From Chitinophagaceae bacterium (lineage in GTDB: Bacteria; Bacteroidota; Bacteroidia; Chitinophagales; Chitinophagaceae), in assembly GCA_016786845.1 (NCBI GenBank), contig JAEUVB010000015.1, forward strand, positions 124,001-188,000: 64,000 nt of DNA. The letters are read 5' to 3'. The notes below the pieces were generated by a model that had not been told where the DNA came from, did not search any database, and worked only from the letters and a program-made list of their open reading frames with translations. Position numbers and translations under genes: made by a program. Below are positions 53,151 to 62,226 of this stretch, piece after piece. Position 1 is the stretch's first letter; each line of letters starts with the position of its first letter.

Positions 53151-53480
53151 CTAAAGTATCTCCACACTTTTCAAAATATCTGGATTCTGCTCAGCTTTTC
53201 GAGCTTCAGCCTCTAAGGGATTTTCCCAATAACCGTGCCGAAATGACAGCCACAGGTATTGCAAGATAAATTTAGACCAACCCATTTTTTCCCATTGATG
53301 AATATGAGCCACTTCATGCCTAAGCCAGGCGGTATCATCGAGTAAGTCTTGTTTGCGGGCTCGATAGAGATAGATGGTACGCCCTATCACCATGGCACAT
53401 TTGGGTACCCCTAATTTCCAGGCGGCCATGGCTGCAAGGCGGGAATTTTCTTGAACGCGAACCGGAATCTGTTTGATCAA
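53151..53480 (-). CDS. Small zincin-like protein (HExxH motif)
   Basis: A 109-residue protein with RHEVAHIHQWEKMG, an HExxH-type zinc-binding helix, followed by an Arg/Trp-rich part and the sequence NPLEAEARKAE, in which the Glu could act as third ligand. This resembles the DUF4157-like minimal metallopeptidase domain that occurs both in large toxin or injection proteins and as stand-alone genes in Bacteroidota. There is no signal peptide, so it is cytoplasmic. Whether it cleaves anything is unknown. It lies 45 bases upstream of apaG on the same strand. Confidence 0.6.
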   Translation of the reverse strand: MIKQIPVRVQENSRLAAMAAWKLGVPKCAMVIGRTIYLYRARKQDLLDDTAWLRHEVAHIHQWEKMGWSKFILQYLWLSFRHGYWENPLEAEARKAEQNPDILKSVEIL

Positions 53481-53542
53481 TGATGAATGATTAATGTTGA
53501 ATGTTTGATACGTCGGAAAATGAAAATGATCAATTTCGAATC

Positions 53543-54007
53543 CTAAGATGCCATGGCTTTCAAAATCTGATCCGTATGCGTCTTCGACAAAACCTTACGA
53601 ATGACATGGGCGATCTTACCTTTTTCGTCGATCAGGAAGGTGGTCCGTTTGATGCCCATATAGGTTCTTCCGTACATATTTTTTTCACCCCAAACCCCAT
53701 ATTGGTTGATGACCTTCATATCTGTATCAGCCAATAGCGTGAATGGAAGTTTGTACTTGGTTTCAAATTTCTTGTGCTTGCTGCTATCATCCGGACTGAT
53801 ACCGAGAACAGTAAATCCATGTTTTTTCAGAATAGCATGATTGTCGCGCAAATTACAAGCTTCCTGTGTACAGGTTGGGGTATCATCTTCGGGATAAAAA
53901 TAGAGAACGACCTTTTGGCCTTTTAATTCTTTCAGAGATACGATATCCCCATTTTGATCTTTCAGTTTAAAATCCGGAGCCTTATCTCCTGCTTGAAGTT
54001 CTGCCAT
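53543..54007 (-). CDS. bcp: Thioredoxin-dependent peroxiredoxin (Bcp/PrxQ)
   Basis: A 154-residue atypical two-cysteine peroxiredoxin that reduces hydrogen peroxide and organic peroxides using thioredoxin; cytoplasmic. The family start GDKAPDFKLKDQNGDIVSL is followed by VLYFYPEDDTPTCTQEACNLRDN, with the peroxidatic cysteine in PTC and the resolving cysteine 5 residues later. The C-terminal YMGIKRTTFLIDEKGKI is typical. It shares strand and close spacing (12 bases) with the M23 gene upstream. Confidence 0.95.
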   Translation of the reverse strand: MAELQAGDKAPDFKLKDQNGDIVSLKELKGQKVVLYFYPEDDTPTCTQEACNLRDNHAILKKHGFTVLGISPDDSSKHKKFETKYKLPFTLLADTDMKVINQYGVWGEKNMYGRTYMGIKRTTFLIDEKGKIAHVIRKVLSKTHTDQILKAMAS

Positions 54008-54019
54008 GTTTTAACATTT

Positions 54020-55720
54020 TTATCGTGTAAGTGTATATGTGGTCGTAGATAGATTTCCATTTTCGTCTTCGGCGCTGAGGCTGAAAAGATGTGTGCCTAA
54101 AGGGAAATGATCATCCATTTCGTAAGTATAAGTATCTCCTTTTTGCACCATTCTCAACCATTGCCCGTCTACTGTAGCCGTGCATCGAGGTACTGAAGTG
54201 GTTTCATCTTTCACCACAAAACTAAGCTTGTCCAACTTGCTGATGACATCATTATTTTTGATGGTCGATACGATTTGCGGGGGTATTTCGTCGATCACAA
54301 TTTCATAGTTGCCAAACTCCCTAATGCGTGCGACCACTTGTCCGCTTTCCCAATTCCCTTTCTGCCCTTTTTTGCTGCCCACACCGCCATAGGGTAGACG
54401 CACCAGGGCAATTTTACTTTGAAGCGGGGCCGGAATATCAGCTTTGGGTTTGAGGTAAAGATCAAAGTAACTATGCACCGGTATGGCACCGCTGTGAATT
54501 TGATATCGGTAACTGTAAGGCGAGTTGATGGCTTTGATGTCGGCCCTGAAACAAATATCGTCATAGAGCGCATCTTCATTCAAGGTCAATGCGATATTGG
54601 CGTCACGAAAAGTATTTTTCTTTCCGGCGCTGAAGGTCATTTCGCATGTAGTTTCTTTGCGGGAATACATTTTGCGCTTTACAAAAAATTCAACCGTGGT
54701 GCTGTTACGTTTGGTATCGTAGACTTCAATTTTCACCTTACGGGGGATGCTGTCATTGAGGTCTACAACGCCTCGTTTGCTCGTGAAGGATTTATTAATG
54801 GGTAATTTGTCATTGGGCAGTTGATGACAAAGCTGTATCCATGGACCGTCATTTTTCTTGGTTTTATAATCAGCCATGGCATTCATATAACGGGTGATGT
54901 CGTAAGAGATATTGTCCATCTGCCAGGCAAAGTAAGGCTTGTCATCTACATACATCCGCATTTCAAATATGCCCAATGTGCCGGTAGCCGCCTCCATAAA
55001 ATCGTCGCCGGCGATGCCGAAATATATGGAGGAAGAGGAACACAAAATTGTATCCGCCGGCAATAGGTATCGGTCTTTCTTCTTGCTCACTCTTTGCATT
55101 TGCGGACTTTGTTCGTAAATGCTGGTCGTGGCATCGTATACCGCAATTTGTTTGATGACAGGAGGCTTCTGATCCGGCCACTGCGGATAAAATAATAATC
55201 CGTTGAGCGGGGCTTCGGTTTTGGTATTCCGAATTTCCATATGCAGGTGGGGGCCTTCAGAAGATCCTGTATTTCCACTCCGGGCAATGAAACTTCCTTT
55301 GCGAATGGGGAATTGATAGGGCACTACATATAAATCCTGTTTCCAACTTTTTGTTTCATATTGTTTATTCCGGACAAAAGCTTCGAGTTCAGGATAGAAT
55401 TGATTGAGGTGAGCATACAGCGAAGTATATCCACCCGGATGCGTGATATAAATGGCGTTGCCGAATCCTCCGGGTTCAATTTTGATGCGGGATACATAGC
55501 CGCCTTCAATGGCATACACCAATTGATTCTCTTTGCTGTCGGTACGGATATCAATGCCGGAATGAAAATGATTGGCACGGCATTCTCCGAAATTACCAAC
55601 TAAGGACAATGGAATGTCGAGTGGATTACGAAAATTTGAGGGATACTTTTTGGCCGGAAAGAATATTTGTGCTGAAACTTGAAAATGAAGGAGAAATAAT
55701 AACGGGAGTAGGCGATACAT
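54020..55720 (-). CDS. M23 family metallopeptidase (LytM/peptidoglycan DD-endopeptidase type)
   Basis: A 566-residue exported protein with a short signal peptide (1-18, ending VSA). The M23 domain is at the N-terminal end of the mature protein, at about 35-165. The zinc ligands are in NHFHSGIDIRT (His and Asp) and HLHMEIRNT (HxH). The remaining 400 residues are beta-rich, Ig-like domains with no recognised motif, closing in LFSLSAEDENGNLSTTTYTL. It probably cuts peptide cross-links in peptidoglycan, or acts as a regulator of such enzymes. The close order lspA - M23 - bcp on one strand suggests one transcription unit. Confidence 0.9.
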   Translation of the reverse strand: MYRLLPLLFLLHFQVSAQIFFPAKKYPSNFRNPLDIPLSLVGNFGECRANHFHSGIDIRTDSKENQLVYAIEGGYVSRIKIEPGGFGNAIYITHPGGYTSLYAHLNQFYPELEAFVRNKQYETKSWKQDLYVVPYQFPIRKGSFIARSGNTGSSEGPHLHMEIRNTKTEAPLNGLLFYPQWPDQKPPVIKQIAVYDATTSIYEQSPQMQRVSKKKDRYLLPADTILCSSSSIYFGIAGDDFMEAATGTLGIFEMRMYVDDKPYFAWQMDNISYDITRYMNAMADYKTKKNDGPWIQLCHQLPNDKLPINKSFTSKRGVVDLNDSIPRKVKIEVYDTKRNSTTVEFFVKRKMYSRKETTCEMTFSAGKKNTFRDANIALTLNEDALYDDICFRADIKAINSPYSYRYQIHSGAIPVHSYFDLYLKPKADIPAPLQSKIALVRLPYGGVGSKKGQKGNWESGQVVARIREFGNYEIVIDEIPPQIVSTIKNNDVISKLDKLSFVVKDETTSVPRCTATVDGQWLRMVQKGDTYTYEMDDHFPLGTHLFSLSAEDENGNLSTTTYTLTR

Positions 55721-55738
55721 GGTTTTAAGTTTTATAGC

Positions 55739-56404
55739 CTAATCAGCCACGGGTTCGGCGTCCGGTGTTGGGGCAGTATGGGTTGCTGATTGGGGTTCTT
55801 CTTCTTTCTTCAACAGGCTCCTCTGAAACACGAAAATCGCAATAACACCACCTGAAATTGAGGCATCTGCAATATTGAAAACAGGTCTGAAAAATTCAAA
55901 AGGTTCGCCGGCCCAAAAAGGCATCCAGGATGGGAAAGTACCCTGCAGGATGGGGAAGTAGAGCATGTCCACCACATGTCCGTGGAAGAGTTGCCCATAA
56001 CCCTGCCCCCATGCGGTGAAATGGGCTACATGGAAACTGCTGGCACTAAATATTTTACCGTAGAATACACTGTCGATCGAATTGCCCAATGCACCGGCCA
56101 AAATAAGGGCGCTGCAAAAAATAAGGCCGTTTGAATACTTCTGACGGATGAGGGTGGTTTGAATAAAATAGAAACCCCAGGCTACAGCGCAAAGGCGAAA
56201 TAGAGTCAGAAACAATTTGCCCCAGTCTTCGCCGAACTTCATACCGAAGGCCATCCCTTCGTTTTCAATGAAATGAAGTTTGAACCAATGCCCCAAGACA
56301 TTGATTTCCTCGCCGTAAAAAAAATGGGTTTTGATATATATTTTAAGCGCCTGATCGAAGATGAGGACTGCCAATACGATAAAAATGACGTGTTTGAGTT
56401 TCAC
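55739..56404 (-). CDS. lspA: Lipoprotein signal peptidase
   Basis: A 221-residue inner-membrane aspartyl peptidase that removes the signal peptide from prolipoproteins after lipidation. Four membrane segments are visible. The catalytic aspartates lie in GALGNSIDSVFYGK and in FNIADASISGG; ENEGMAFGM is the conserved periplasmic loop. I prefer a GTG start at 56404 (MKLKHVIFIVLAVLIFDQ), which matches where the family begins; an ATG at 56482 would add 26 residues including another hydrophobic stretch. The Glu/Pro-rich tail is common in Bacteroidota LspA. It has several presumed substrates in the window, for example the lipoproteins at 9748 and 36167. Confidence 0.92.
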   Translation of the reverse strand: MKLKHVIFIVLAVLIFDQALKIYIKTHFFYGEEINVLGHWFKLHFIENEGMAFGMKFGEDWGKLFLTLFRLCAVAWGFYFIQTTLIRQKYSNGLIFCSALILAGALGNSIDSVFYGKIFSASSFHVAHFTAWGQGYGQLFHGHVVDMLYFPILQGTFPSWMPFWAGEPFEFFRPVFNIADASISGGVIAIFVFQRSLLKKEEEPQSATHTAPTPDAEPVAD

Positions 56405-56603
56405 TAAAATGATTTTCGCAAAAATAATGGGAATATAGATATGACGGTTGAGGTATTTTGGCAGCGTAGGAAGTATATCCATATCTCATTCAAAATGATA
56501 TCGTGTGCAATTGAAATGTTAGGTTGCCGGTTCATTCCGCGGATACTATCGCGTTGGATAACTCACCTCAGTGAACCCGTCATGGTATCGACAATCCAGT
56601 TCC

Positions 56604-57032
56604 TTAGGGCAAACGATTAAACTTTACTTCCATCATTCCTTTCTTCCAGATTCTTTCGCCCAAAGCAGCAAGTAATGTTCTATCTTCTTCTAAAACGATA
56701 GCAAAAATATTACAAGCATCCAGCCCTTTACCTTCTCCATAGTAGATGCCCATACATTGACTTGTTTTGCATCGGGCGGGTAATGCCGGTCCTATCACCA
56801 CTTCACCGGGCAAGCAAAACACGGAAGCATTTTCTTGAGGAATGAATAATGAAGGAGCTTCATCGGTCCAGATTTCCATACCGGATATCCGGGCATGCAT
56901 CATGCTTTTACTAAAAGGCAAAGCCCGGTGAAAAGCTGCCACCGTTTGAGGCGCTTCTTCGTTGTAATACCGAAAACGTATGCTTAATCCATCTGGTGTT
57001 TCTACACTAAATCCTGTGAAATTATTTGACAT
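56604..57032 (-). CDS. DUF3830 protein (cyclophilin-like fold)
   Basis: A 142-residue protein of the DUF3830 family, whose known structures have a cyclophilin-like beta barrel, without evidence for isomerase activity. Features are the opening FSVETPDGLSIRFRYYNEEAPQTVAAFHRALPF, then HARISGMEIWTDEAP and YYGEGKGLDACNIFA. In other bacteria DUF3830 genes often lie next to transporters, and here the gene overlaps the 3' end of a POT transporter gene by 11 bases. This suggests translational coupling. A role with the transported peptide or metabolite is only inference. Confidence 0.7.
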   Translation of the reverse strand: MSNNFTGFSVETPDGLSIRFRYYNEEAPQTVAAFHRALPFSKSMMHARISGMEIWTDEAPSLFIPQENASVFCLPGEVVIGPALPARCKTSQCMGIYYGEGKGLDACNIFAIVLEEDRTLLAALGERIWKKGMMEVKFNRLP

Positions 57033-58659
57033 GTTCATTGAAAATACGATTCAGCCAACGCAGAATCAGTAGCATAAAGAAGAAGGCAAATAATAGAAGG
57101 GCAAAATTGACAAGGAAATAATTGCTCTTGAGTTCGTAGGTGTCCCACAAACTGGCCAATACACCGCTGAGTTTGTTGCCTATGGAAGTACTCAAAAACC
57201 ATCCACCCATCATTAGGGCCGTAATTCGGGGCGGACTCAGTTTGGAAACGATGGATAAACCCATCGGACTGAGAAAGAGCTCACCAATCGTAATGACGCC
57301 GTAAGAGGCTATGAGCCACCATACACTCACCTTTTCTGCACCATTGCTGCCCGCTTTTACTGCGGCAACCATCACCAATACACTCAATGCAGAAATCAGT
57401 AGACCGAGTGCGATCTTCGTAGGTGTCGTGGGTTCTTTTTGTCTTCGCTTGAGAAAAGTAAAGAATGCAACTACCAAAGGGGTGAGTATGATCACCCAGC
57501 CGGGGTTAATACTCTGACTCAAATTGGTGGCCCATACACTAATGGTGCTGCCTTCGGTCGGTTTCTTTTCTGCAGGCATATTACGGAAATAAATGGGGTA
57601 GTCAACCACCTTAATGACTTTGTCGCCCTCCCGTTGCAGTCGAAATGCCTGATCGTATTTTTCGGTACTGTCTTGCTTGTAGGTCAGTTGCTTCGCTTGC
57701 TTGAGGGTATTGAATACATCGGCTTGTGTACCCGTTACTTGTCGATTGGTATATCGGTCCGCCCAGGTATTGAGGGCACTTCCATTTTGTTTAAATACGG
57801 CCCAAAAAAGCGTCACCACTGCAAAGATGGCCAGGAGCGCTCCTATAGGTCTCTTATCTTCAGCATTGGCTTTAAAGTAGAGACTGGCATAAAAATAGAC
57901 CACCGGTATGCAGGCAAAGATGAATGCATCGGTACTGTCGCTTCCAAAGATATTATCGGGAATCATCCAGCCGAGAACACCGGCAATCACGCTGGGAACA
58001 AGAATGAGAAGTACAATACGAAGGAAGGGCATATCATCGGCATGCACTTCTTTACGAATATCAAATTCGCGATAATGTTTAGTCCCCAACAGAAAAATGA
58101 TTACGCCGATAAACATCCCCACACCCGCTGCCATAAACGCATAGCTCCATCCCAACATGATTTGAAGGGCTGCGCCAAAGAAGTTGCAAATGAAAGCGCC
58201 GATATTAATTCCCATGTAAAAGATGTTATAACCGTCATCTTTCATGTGTTTATGTTCCGGCGTGGAATACACGTTGCCAAGTAAGGTAGAGATATTGGGT
58301 TTGAAAAATCCATTCCCAAAAATTACGAGGGTCATAGCGAGGTAGAGCATGGGTTTACTATGAACCCCCATGAGGCAATAGCCTGCACCCATTAATAGTC
58401 CGCCGAAGATGATAGACTTTCGATACCCGAAATATCGATCAGCCAGAAGTCCGCCCAAAAATGGAGTCAGAAAGACCAGGGCAATGAAGGTGCCGTACAG
58501 ATCGGCCGATTCAGCTTCGTTCATGGCAAAGCCGTCTTTCACATCTTTGAGATACAAGGTGAAGACTCCGATCATGAGGTAGTAGCCGAAGCGCTCCCAC
58601 ATTTCAGAAAAGAATAAATACGGCAAGGCCTTTGGATGTTTAACGGAGGGTGTTTGCAT
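57022..58659 (-). CDS. Proton-dependent oligopeptide transporter (POT family)
   Basis: A 545-residue membrane protein with about 12-14 helices of the POT/PTR family, which imports di- and tripeptides with protons. The signature EMWERFGYYLM (ExxERFxYY) is near residue 20, and the FGNGFFKPNISTLLG and FYMGINIGAF segments follow in the proper order. A soluble insertion of about 90 residues lies between helices 7 and 8 (AEKKPTEG and neighbours), as in other Bacteroidota POTs. The start MQTPSVKHP at 58659 begins the family alignment; the frame upstream adds 12 hydrophobic residues and is ignored. Confidence 0.93.
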   Translation of the reverse strand: MQTPSVKHPKALPYLFFSEMWERFGYYLMIGVFTLYLKDVKDGFAMNEAESADLYGTFIALVFLTPFLGGLLADRYFGYRKSIIFGGLLMGAGYCLMGVHSKPMLYLAMTLVIFGNGFFKPNISTLLGNVYSTPEHKHMKDDGYNIFYMGINIGAFICNFFGAALQIMLGWSYAFMAAGVGMFIGVIIFLLGTKHYREFDIRKEVHADDMPFLRIVLLILVPSVIAGVLGWMIPDNIFGSDSTDAFIFACIPVVYFYASLYFKANAEDKRPIGALLAIFAVVTLFWAVFKQNGSALNTWADRYTNRQVTGTQADVFNTLKQAKQLTYKQDSTEKYDQAFRLQREGDKVIKVVDYPIYFRNMPAEKKPTEGSTISVWATNLSQSINPGWVIILTPLVVAFFTFLKRRQKEPTTPTKIALGLLISALSVLVMVAAVKAGSNGAEKVSVWWLIASYGVITIGELFLSPMGLSIVSKLSPPRITALMMGGWFLSTSIGNKLSGVLASLWDTYELKSNYFLVNFALLLFAFFFMLLILRWLNRIFNEHVK

Positions 58660-58801
58660 AGGGTAAATGTAGAAAAATAATTTAAGATTGGACACAGGAT
58701 CATATACTTCTCAATAAACAGGAAATACAGATTACTCAATTATAAAAAATAATCTCCACTAGCCTAATCCAATGCTAAAGACCAATAAGTGCCTCGACTC
58801 C

Positions 58802-60349
58802 TTATTTTTCGACCTGCACCTTTTTATAGATTATCTGATGTCGGTCATTTTCTACTTTAAGAATATAGATACCGACAGGCCATAGGGCGGTTGTAATCTG
58901 AATAGAGGCTACCGGTTTTTGTTGCTGAAAAATGAGTTGTCCATCCATCGAATACATTTGAATGGTAAATAAGGATTGATCCGGGGTTTGAATATTCAGG
59001 GTCTGACCGGCAGGATTCGGAAATACCGTAAGTGGTATTGTGTTTTCATTCACAGATGGAGTCGACAATGCGACACCCGTGCAGGCATCCATCGCAATCA
59101 TGGAGTCATAAGTCTTGATATAAGTATCTGTAAACAGCGGGTTGAATACGCCGGTAACGATATTGGTATCTTCAGTGATGTTGAGAATGTTTTGGGTAAA
59201 CTGCTGGCTATGTTTTTTACAAGGGAGTTCGAGTTGCGCATCGGCCATCAGTAAGGTATAGTCGTAAGGAATATTGATGGTGCTCCAAAGTGAACCGGTT
59301 CCAAAGGAATAGTAGCCCCCATTGGCGGCATTGTGAATATTAAAATAGAAAGCACCCTGCCCGCCTCCGGTGCCGTATACCTTATTGAAAAGGGTATCAT
59401 GGTTATGACTGAATTTGGTGTAAAACATATTGCCGCCACAAACTTCAACGGGCTTACTCATGCCCACGGCTACAAAACCGCCTTCGGGTGCTTCACACAC
59501 ATCGTAATAGGTATCGTGAAAGGGAAATCCAATGGATCGGTTGCTCACATAATGACCTGCAGTATCGAGCTTCAGACTAAAGCCATTAAAAGAAACCGTC
59601 GTATTAGTGCCCTCATAACCCACACCGAAGAAACTATGATCGGTTTTGGATTCGATGAGTTTGTCGATAAGGAGAGAGGTTCCTGCGCACGCAAAAACAC
59701 GCTTCCAAATAATGCCGCCGCTTTTATTGATTTTAAGTACAACGGGTTTGGCGGGTGTAGCACTGAGATAAGAAGCCAGTCCGCATACAATGAGATTCCC
59801 ATCATAAGATTCTTGTATGCTGCGACCGAAAAGATAACTGGAGACCGGGTTGAGTGAATAGCCATACGTTGCGACAATATTGCCCGCTGTGGTCATTTTG
59901 GAGACGATCATTTTGCCACCTGAATTAGCCACCATAAACAAATCACCATTGACATCTTCGGTTACATCTTCCCAATTCGAAACATTGGAAAAATTTTTGT
60001 ACCAGATGATATTGCCTAACGAATCGAATTTGAGTACGATGCCCGGATAGAATGAAGCGACATAATGATTGTCTTTAGTTTGTATGATCTTTAGGGCAGT
60101 AGCAGAATTTTTATCGATGCGGAAAGACCATTTATAGGCATTATTTTTATCGAAAAAGCCGATGTGGGGATAATCATTCGTTTGGAAGCGCTTACCGGTC
60201 ATTACTCGATTGCCGCTGCGATCGATCAATCCTTGTTGTCCCAGGAAATTAGCACCTGCTTCTCCGAAGGCGATGACTTGCGGGGCTTGGGCAAATACAT
60301 GGGCTGCCGAACACAGGCATAGCAAGAAACTGAGGTAAAGGTATTTCAT
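58802..60349 (-). CDS. Secreted propeller-like protein with T9SS sorting domain
   Basis: A 515-residue secreted protein with a signal peptide (MKYLYLSFLLCLCSAAHVFA). Repeated strand patterns such as VLKFDSLGNIIWYKNF, MTTAGNIVATYGYS and VLKINKSGGIIWKRVF, and phrases like EAPEGGFVAVGMS, mark a beta-propeller of the kind found in Bacteroidota 'T9SS type A' proteins of unknown role. The last 85 residues (PLTVFPNPAGQTLNI to YKKVQVEK) are a type A sorting domain, so PorU/PorV should attach it to the surface. The start upstream of MKYLYLS (48 bases) has no signal peptide and is rejected. Confidence 0.8.
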   Translation of the reverse strand: MKYLYLSFLLCLCSAAHVFAQAPQVIAFGEAGANFLGQQGLIDRSGNRVMTGKRFQTNDYPHIGFFDKNNAYKWSFRIDKNSATALKIIQTKDNHYVASFYPGIVLKFDSLGNIIWYKNFSNVSNWEDVTEDVNGDLFMVANSGGKMIVSKMTTAGNIVATYGYSLNPVSSYLFGRSIQESYDGNLIVCGLASYLSATPAKPVVLKINKSGGIIWKRVFACAGTSLLIDKLIESKTDHSFFGVGYEGTNTTVSFNGFSLKLDTAGHYVSNRSIGFPFHDTYYDVCEAPEGGFVAVGMSKPVEVCGGNMFYTKFSHNHDTLFNKVYGTGGGQGAFYFNIHNAANGGYYSFGTGSLWSTINIPYDYTLLMADAQLELPCKKHSQQFTQNILNITEDTNIVTGVFNPLFTDTYIKTYDSMIAMDACTGVALSTPSVNENTIPLTVFPNPAGQTLNIQTPDQSLFTIQMYSMDGQLIFQQQKPVASIQITTALWPVGIYILKVENDRHQIIYKKVQVEK

Positions 60350-60447
60350 GGGAATGAGTATTTGGGTGAAAATACATTTTTTCGAATGAAGTATCATAGC
60401 AATCCCGAATGTTTTTCAGCTACATACTAAATTTTAGAAGATATAAA

Positions 60448-62085
60448 TCATTCGGCAATCCCACACATCAGGTTGAGTAATTTAAGGGTATGTGCATAGC
60501 TTTCTTTTCGGTAGTCGAAAAACGTCACGGCATATTCACCATTGGCATTCGGCGAAGAAGCCGGGATTTGTTGAAAGGCTTCACGGAAGCATGATTCCGT
60601 GAAGGGCAAATCGGTTTGACCATTAATGAGAAAAAGTATTTTATCTAAACGAAATGTATTGACCAATTGATTGATTTCGTACTGACAACCTTTGTATTGA
60701 GGATTAAACGAACGCAGGTCCATCAATACGAGATCATTATTTTTGACAAGGGCTTGCAATACAAGTTTCCAGGTATTATCACGACAAAAGAATTCATGGA
60801 TTCGAAAGCAGCCGTCAAAGTCGCGGGAATAATCTGCTTCAGAAGTGTTTTTTTTGATGGATGCCTCATCATCGCAAAAAGAGTCCTTTAGTTTGCCGGA
60901 AAGAAAATTCATCATTTCATGAGGGTCTACGGTAGAAGCAGCCAGATCGGGCCCTGAGATCATTTGCACAGGACCATAGAAGCGCCAATGTTTACAAAGA
61001 TGCTCAAAAAGTTGCCTGCTTTTCGCCCCCAAAGCGAATACCCGAAGCATGAGAAGCTTACGAGGTGCAGGAAGAGGATAGAATCGACGGAGCAAATAGA
61101 ACAATAAAATGGAGACCGCTTTATAGATCAGAAAATAAAGGATGACAAATAAGCCATATGCCGGTTTTTCGACCACGAGATTCACAGAGTATACAACAGC
61201 ATGAATGATGATGATGCTGTCGATGATGAGGGTTTGATCGGTGATGAGTTTTTTATTATACATCACGCGAATACTGAGGGCGATCAAAAAGCAAAAAATT
61301 AGGGCGATTAAAAAACAGAGTAACCAGAAAAGATAGAGTCCCTCGACACCCATACCTGAATCTACAATGAAACCGGCCAGGACATCGCGGTCGGGAGCAT
61401 TGATAAATAGAAAGGTTAGTCCAAAGGCGACCATAAACATGGTGGCCATCAAAAAGCTAATGCCTCTGATTTTTCGCAGCAATAAAATGAGTACGAAGAG
61501 CGTCGGAAGGAAATTGATGATCAAGACAGGAAGCAGGAGTTTCCCAAAGCTATAATTCGGCGTAATCTGCCCTTGGGCATAAAAGATATACACGATCATT
61601 AAATTGAAAATGAAATAGGCAATGATGAAAATGAATCGTTGAAATGTGGAGGAGGTGATGATGATGAGGCTGGCCAACAACAATGGCCATAGGTAAAACA
61701 AAGCCGTATAAGCTATGCGCCAAGCTGAGAGGTCAATATGACTGCAGCTCAGCATGATAGCCGATAAGCACAATGCCGCGATGCCTATGGAGATGATGTA
61801 CACGAACCAGTTATAACCGAGAAATTCCTTGAGTTTAAAAAAATTCTTAACGTCCCGGGTGTTCAATTCAGCCGGGTTGATGGTGTTGAACCGTGCTTGA
61901 GGGACTTGAGCCGGGGCCGGGTCATTTGAACTGTCGGTCTTCACAGTTTTCATTTTATAACCCATTCCCTGTATCAATTTACGCCGGTAATAATTGATGA
62001 GAATAAAGCAAAAAGGAATGGATAATAGCGCTGCGGCTAACACCACCATTAAGATGGCCCCATTGAGGTTGTTATTGGTAATCAT
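60448..62085 (-). CDS. Polytopic membrane protein with conserved cytoplasmic C-terminal domain, unknown
   Basis: A 545-residue protein with about nine membrane helices in residues 1-350 and a soluble C-terminal domain of about 185 residues. The soluble part starts RVFALGAKSRQLFEHLCKHW and includes GPVQMISGPDLAASTVDPHE, FLSGKLKDSF, EFFCRDNTWKLVLQAL and NDLVLMDLRSFNPQYKGCQYEINQL. I remember very similar C-terminal blocks in uncharacterised proteobacterial membrane proteins, but no named family. The DLRSF and ILFLIN strands suggest an alpha/beta (Rossmann- or TIR-like) fold, which is inference only. The gene stands alone between a T9SS gene and the OmpA gene. Confidence 0.6.
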   Translation of the reverse strand: MITNNNLNGAILMVVLAAALLSIPFCFILINYYRRKLIQGMGYKMKTVKTDSSNDPAPAQVPQARFNTINPAELNTRDVKNFFKLKEFLGYNWFVYIISIGIAALCLSAIMLSCSHIDLSAWRIAYTALFYLWPLLLASLIIITSSTFQRFIFIIAYFIFNLMIVYIFYAQGQITPNYSFGKLLLPVLIINFLPTLFVLILLLRKIRGISFLMATMFMVAFGLTFLFINAPDRDVLAGFIVDSGMGVEGLYLFWLLCFLIALIFCFLIALSIRVMYNKKLITDQTLIIDSIIIIHAVVYSVNLVVEKPAYGLFVILYFLIYKAVSILLFYLLRRFYPLPAPRKLLMLRVFALGAKSRQLFEHLCKHWRFYGPVQMISGPDLAASTVDPHEMMNFLSGKLKDSFCDDEASIKKNTSEADYSRDFDGCFRIHEFFCRDNTWKLVLQALVKNNDLVLMDLRSFNPQYKGCQYEINQLVNTFRLDKILFLINGQTDLPFTESCFREAFQQIPASSPNANGEYAVTFFDYRKESYAHTLKLLNLMCGIAE

Positions 62086-62180
62086 GGTGAGTTGGTTTGA
62101 ATGAAATCGTGGTTAAGGATTCTAACTCAAGATAAGAACGATTTTGTGTAATTGGAAATGATCCGTTCGGTTTAACCCAA

Positions 62181-62226
62181 AACCAAGCACTAAACACCAA
62201 ACACTAAAAACTAAGCACTAAAAACT
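62181..62226 (+). repeat. Degenerate ACTAAAA-type tandem tract next to a stop codon
   Basis: Seven to eight imperfect copies of 7-8 bases such as CACTAAA and ACTAAAA directly precede the OmpA gene stop (minus strand). Comparable A-rich tracts lie at 1733-1766 and 23269-23290. Confidence 0.6.

Noticed and set aside
57439..58284. 281-codon plus-strand frame inside the POT gene
   Set aside because: Antisense to a clear transporter gene, with no family signature and no promoter.
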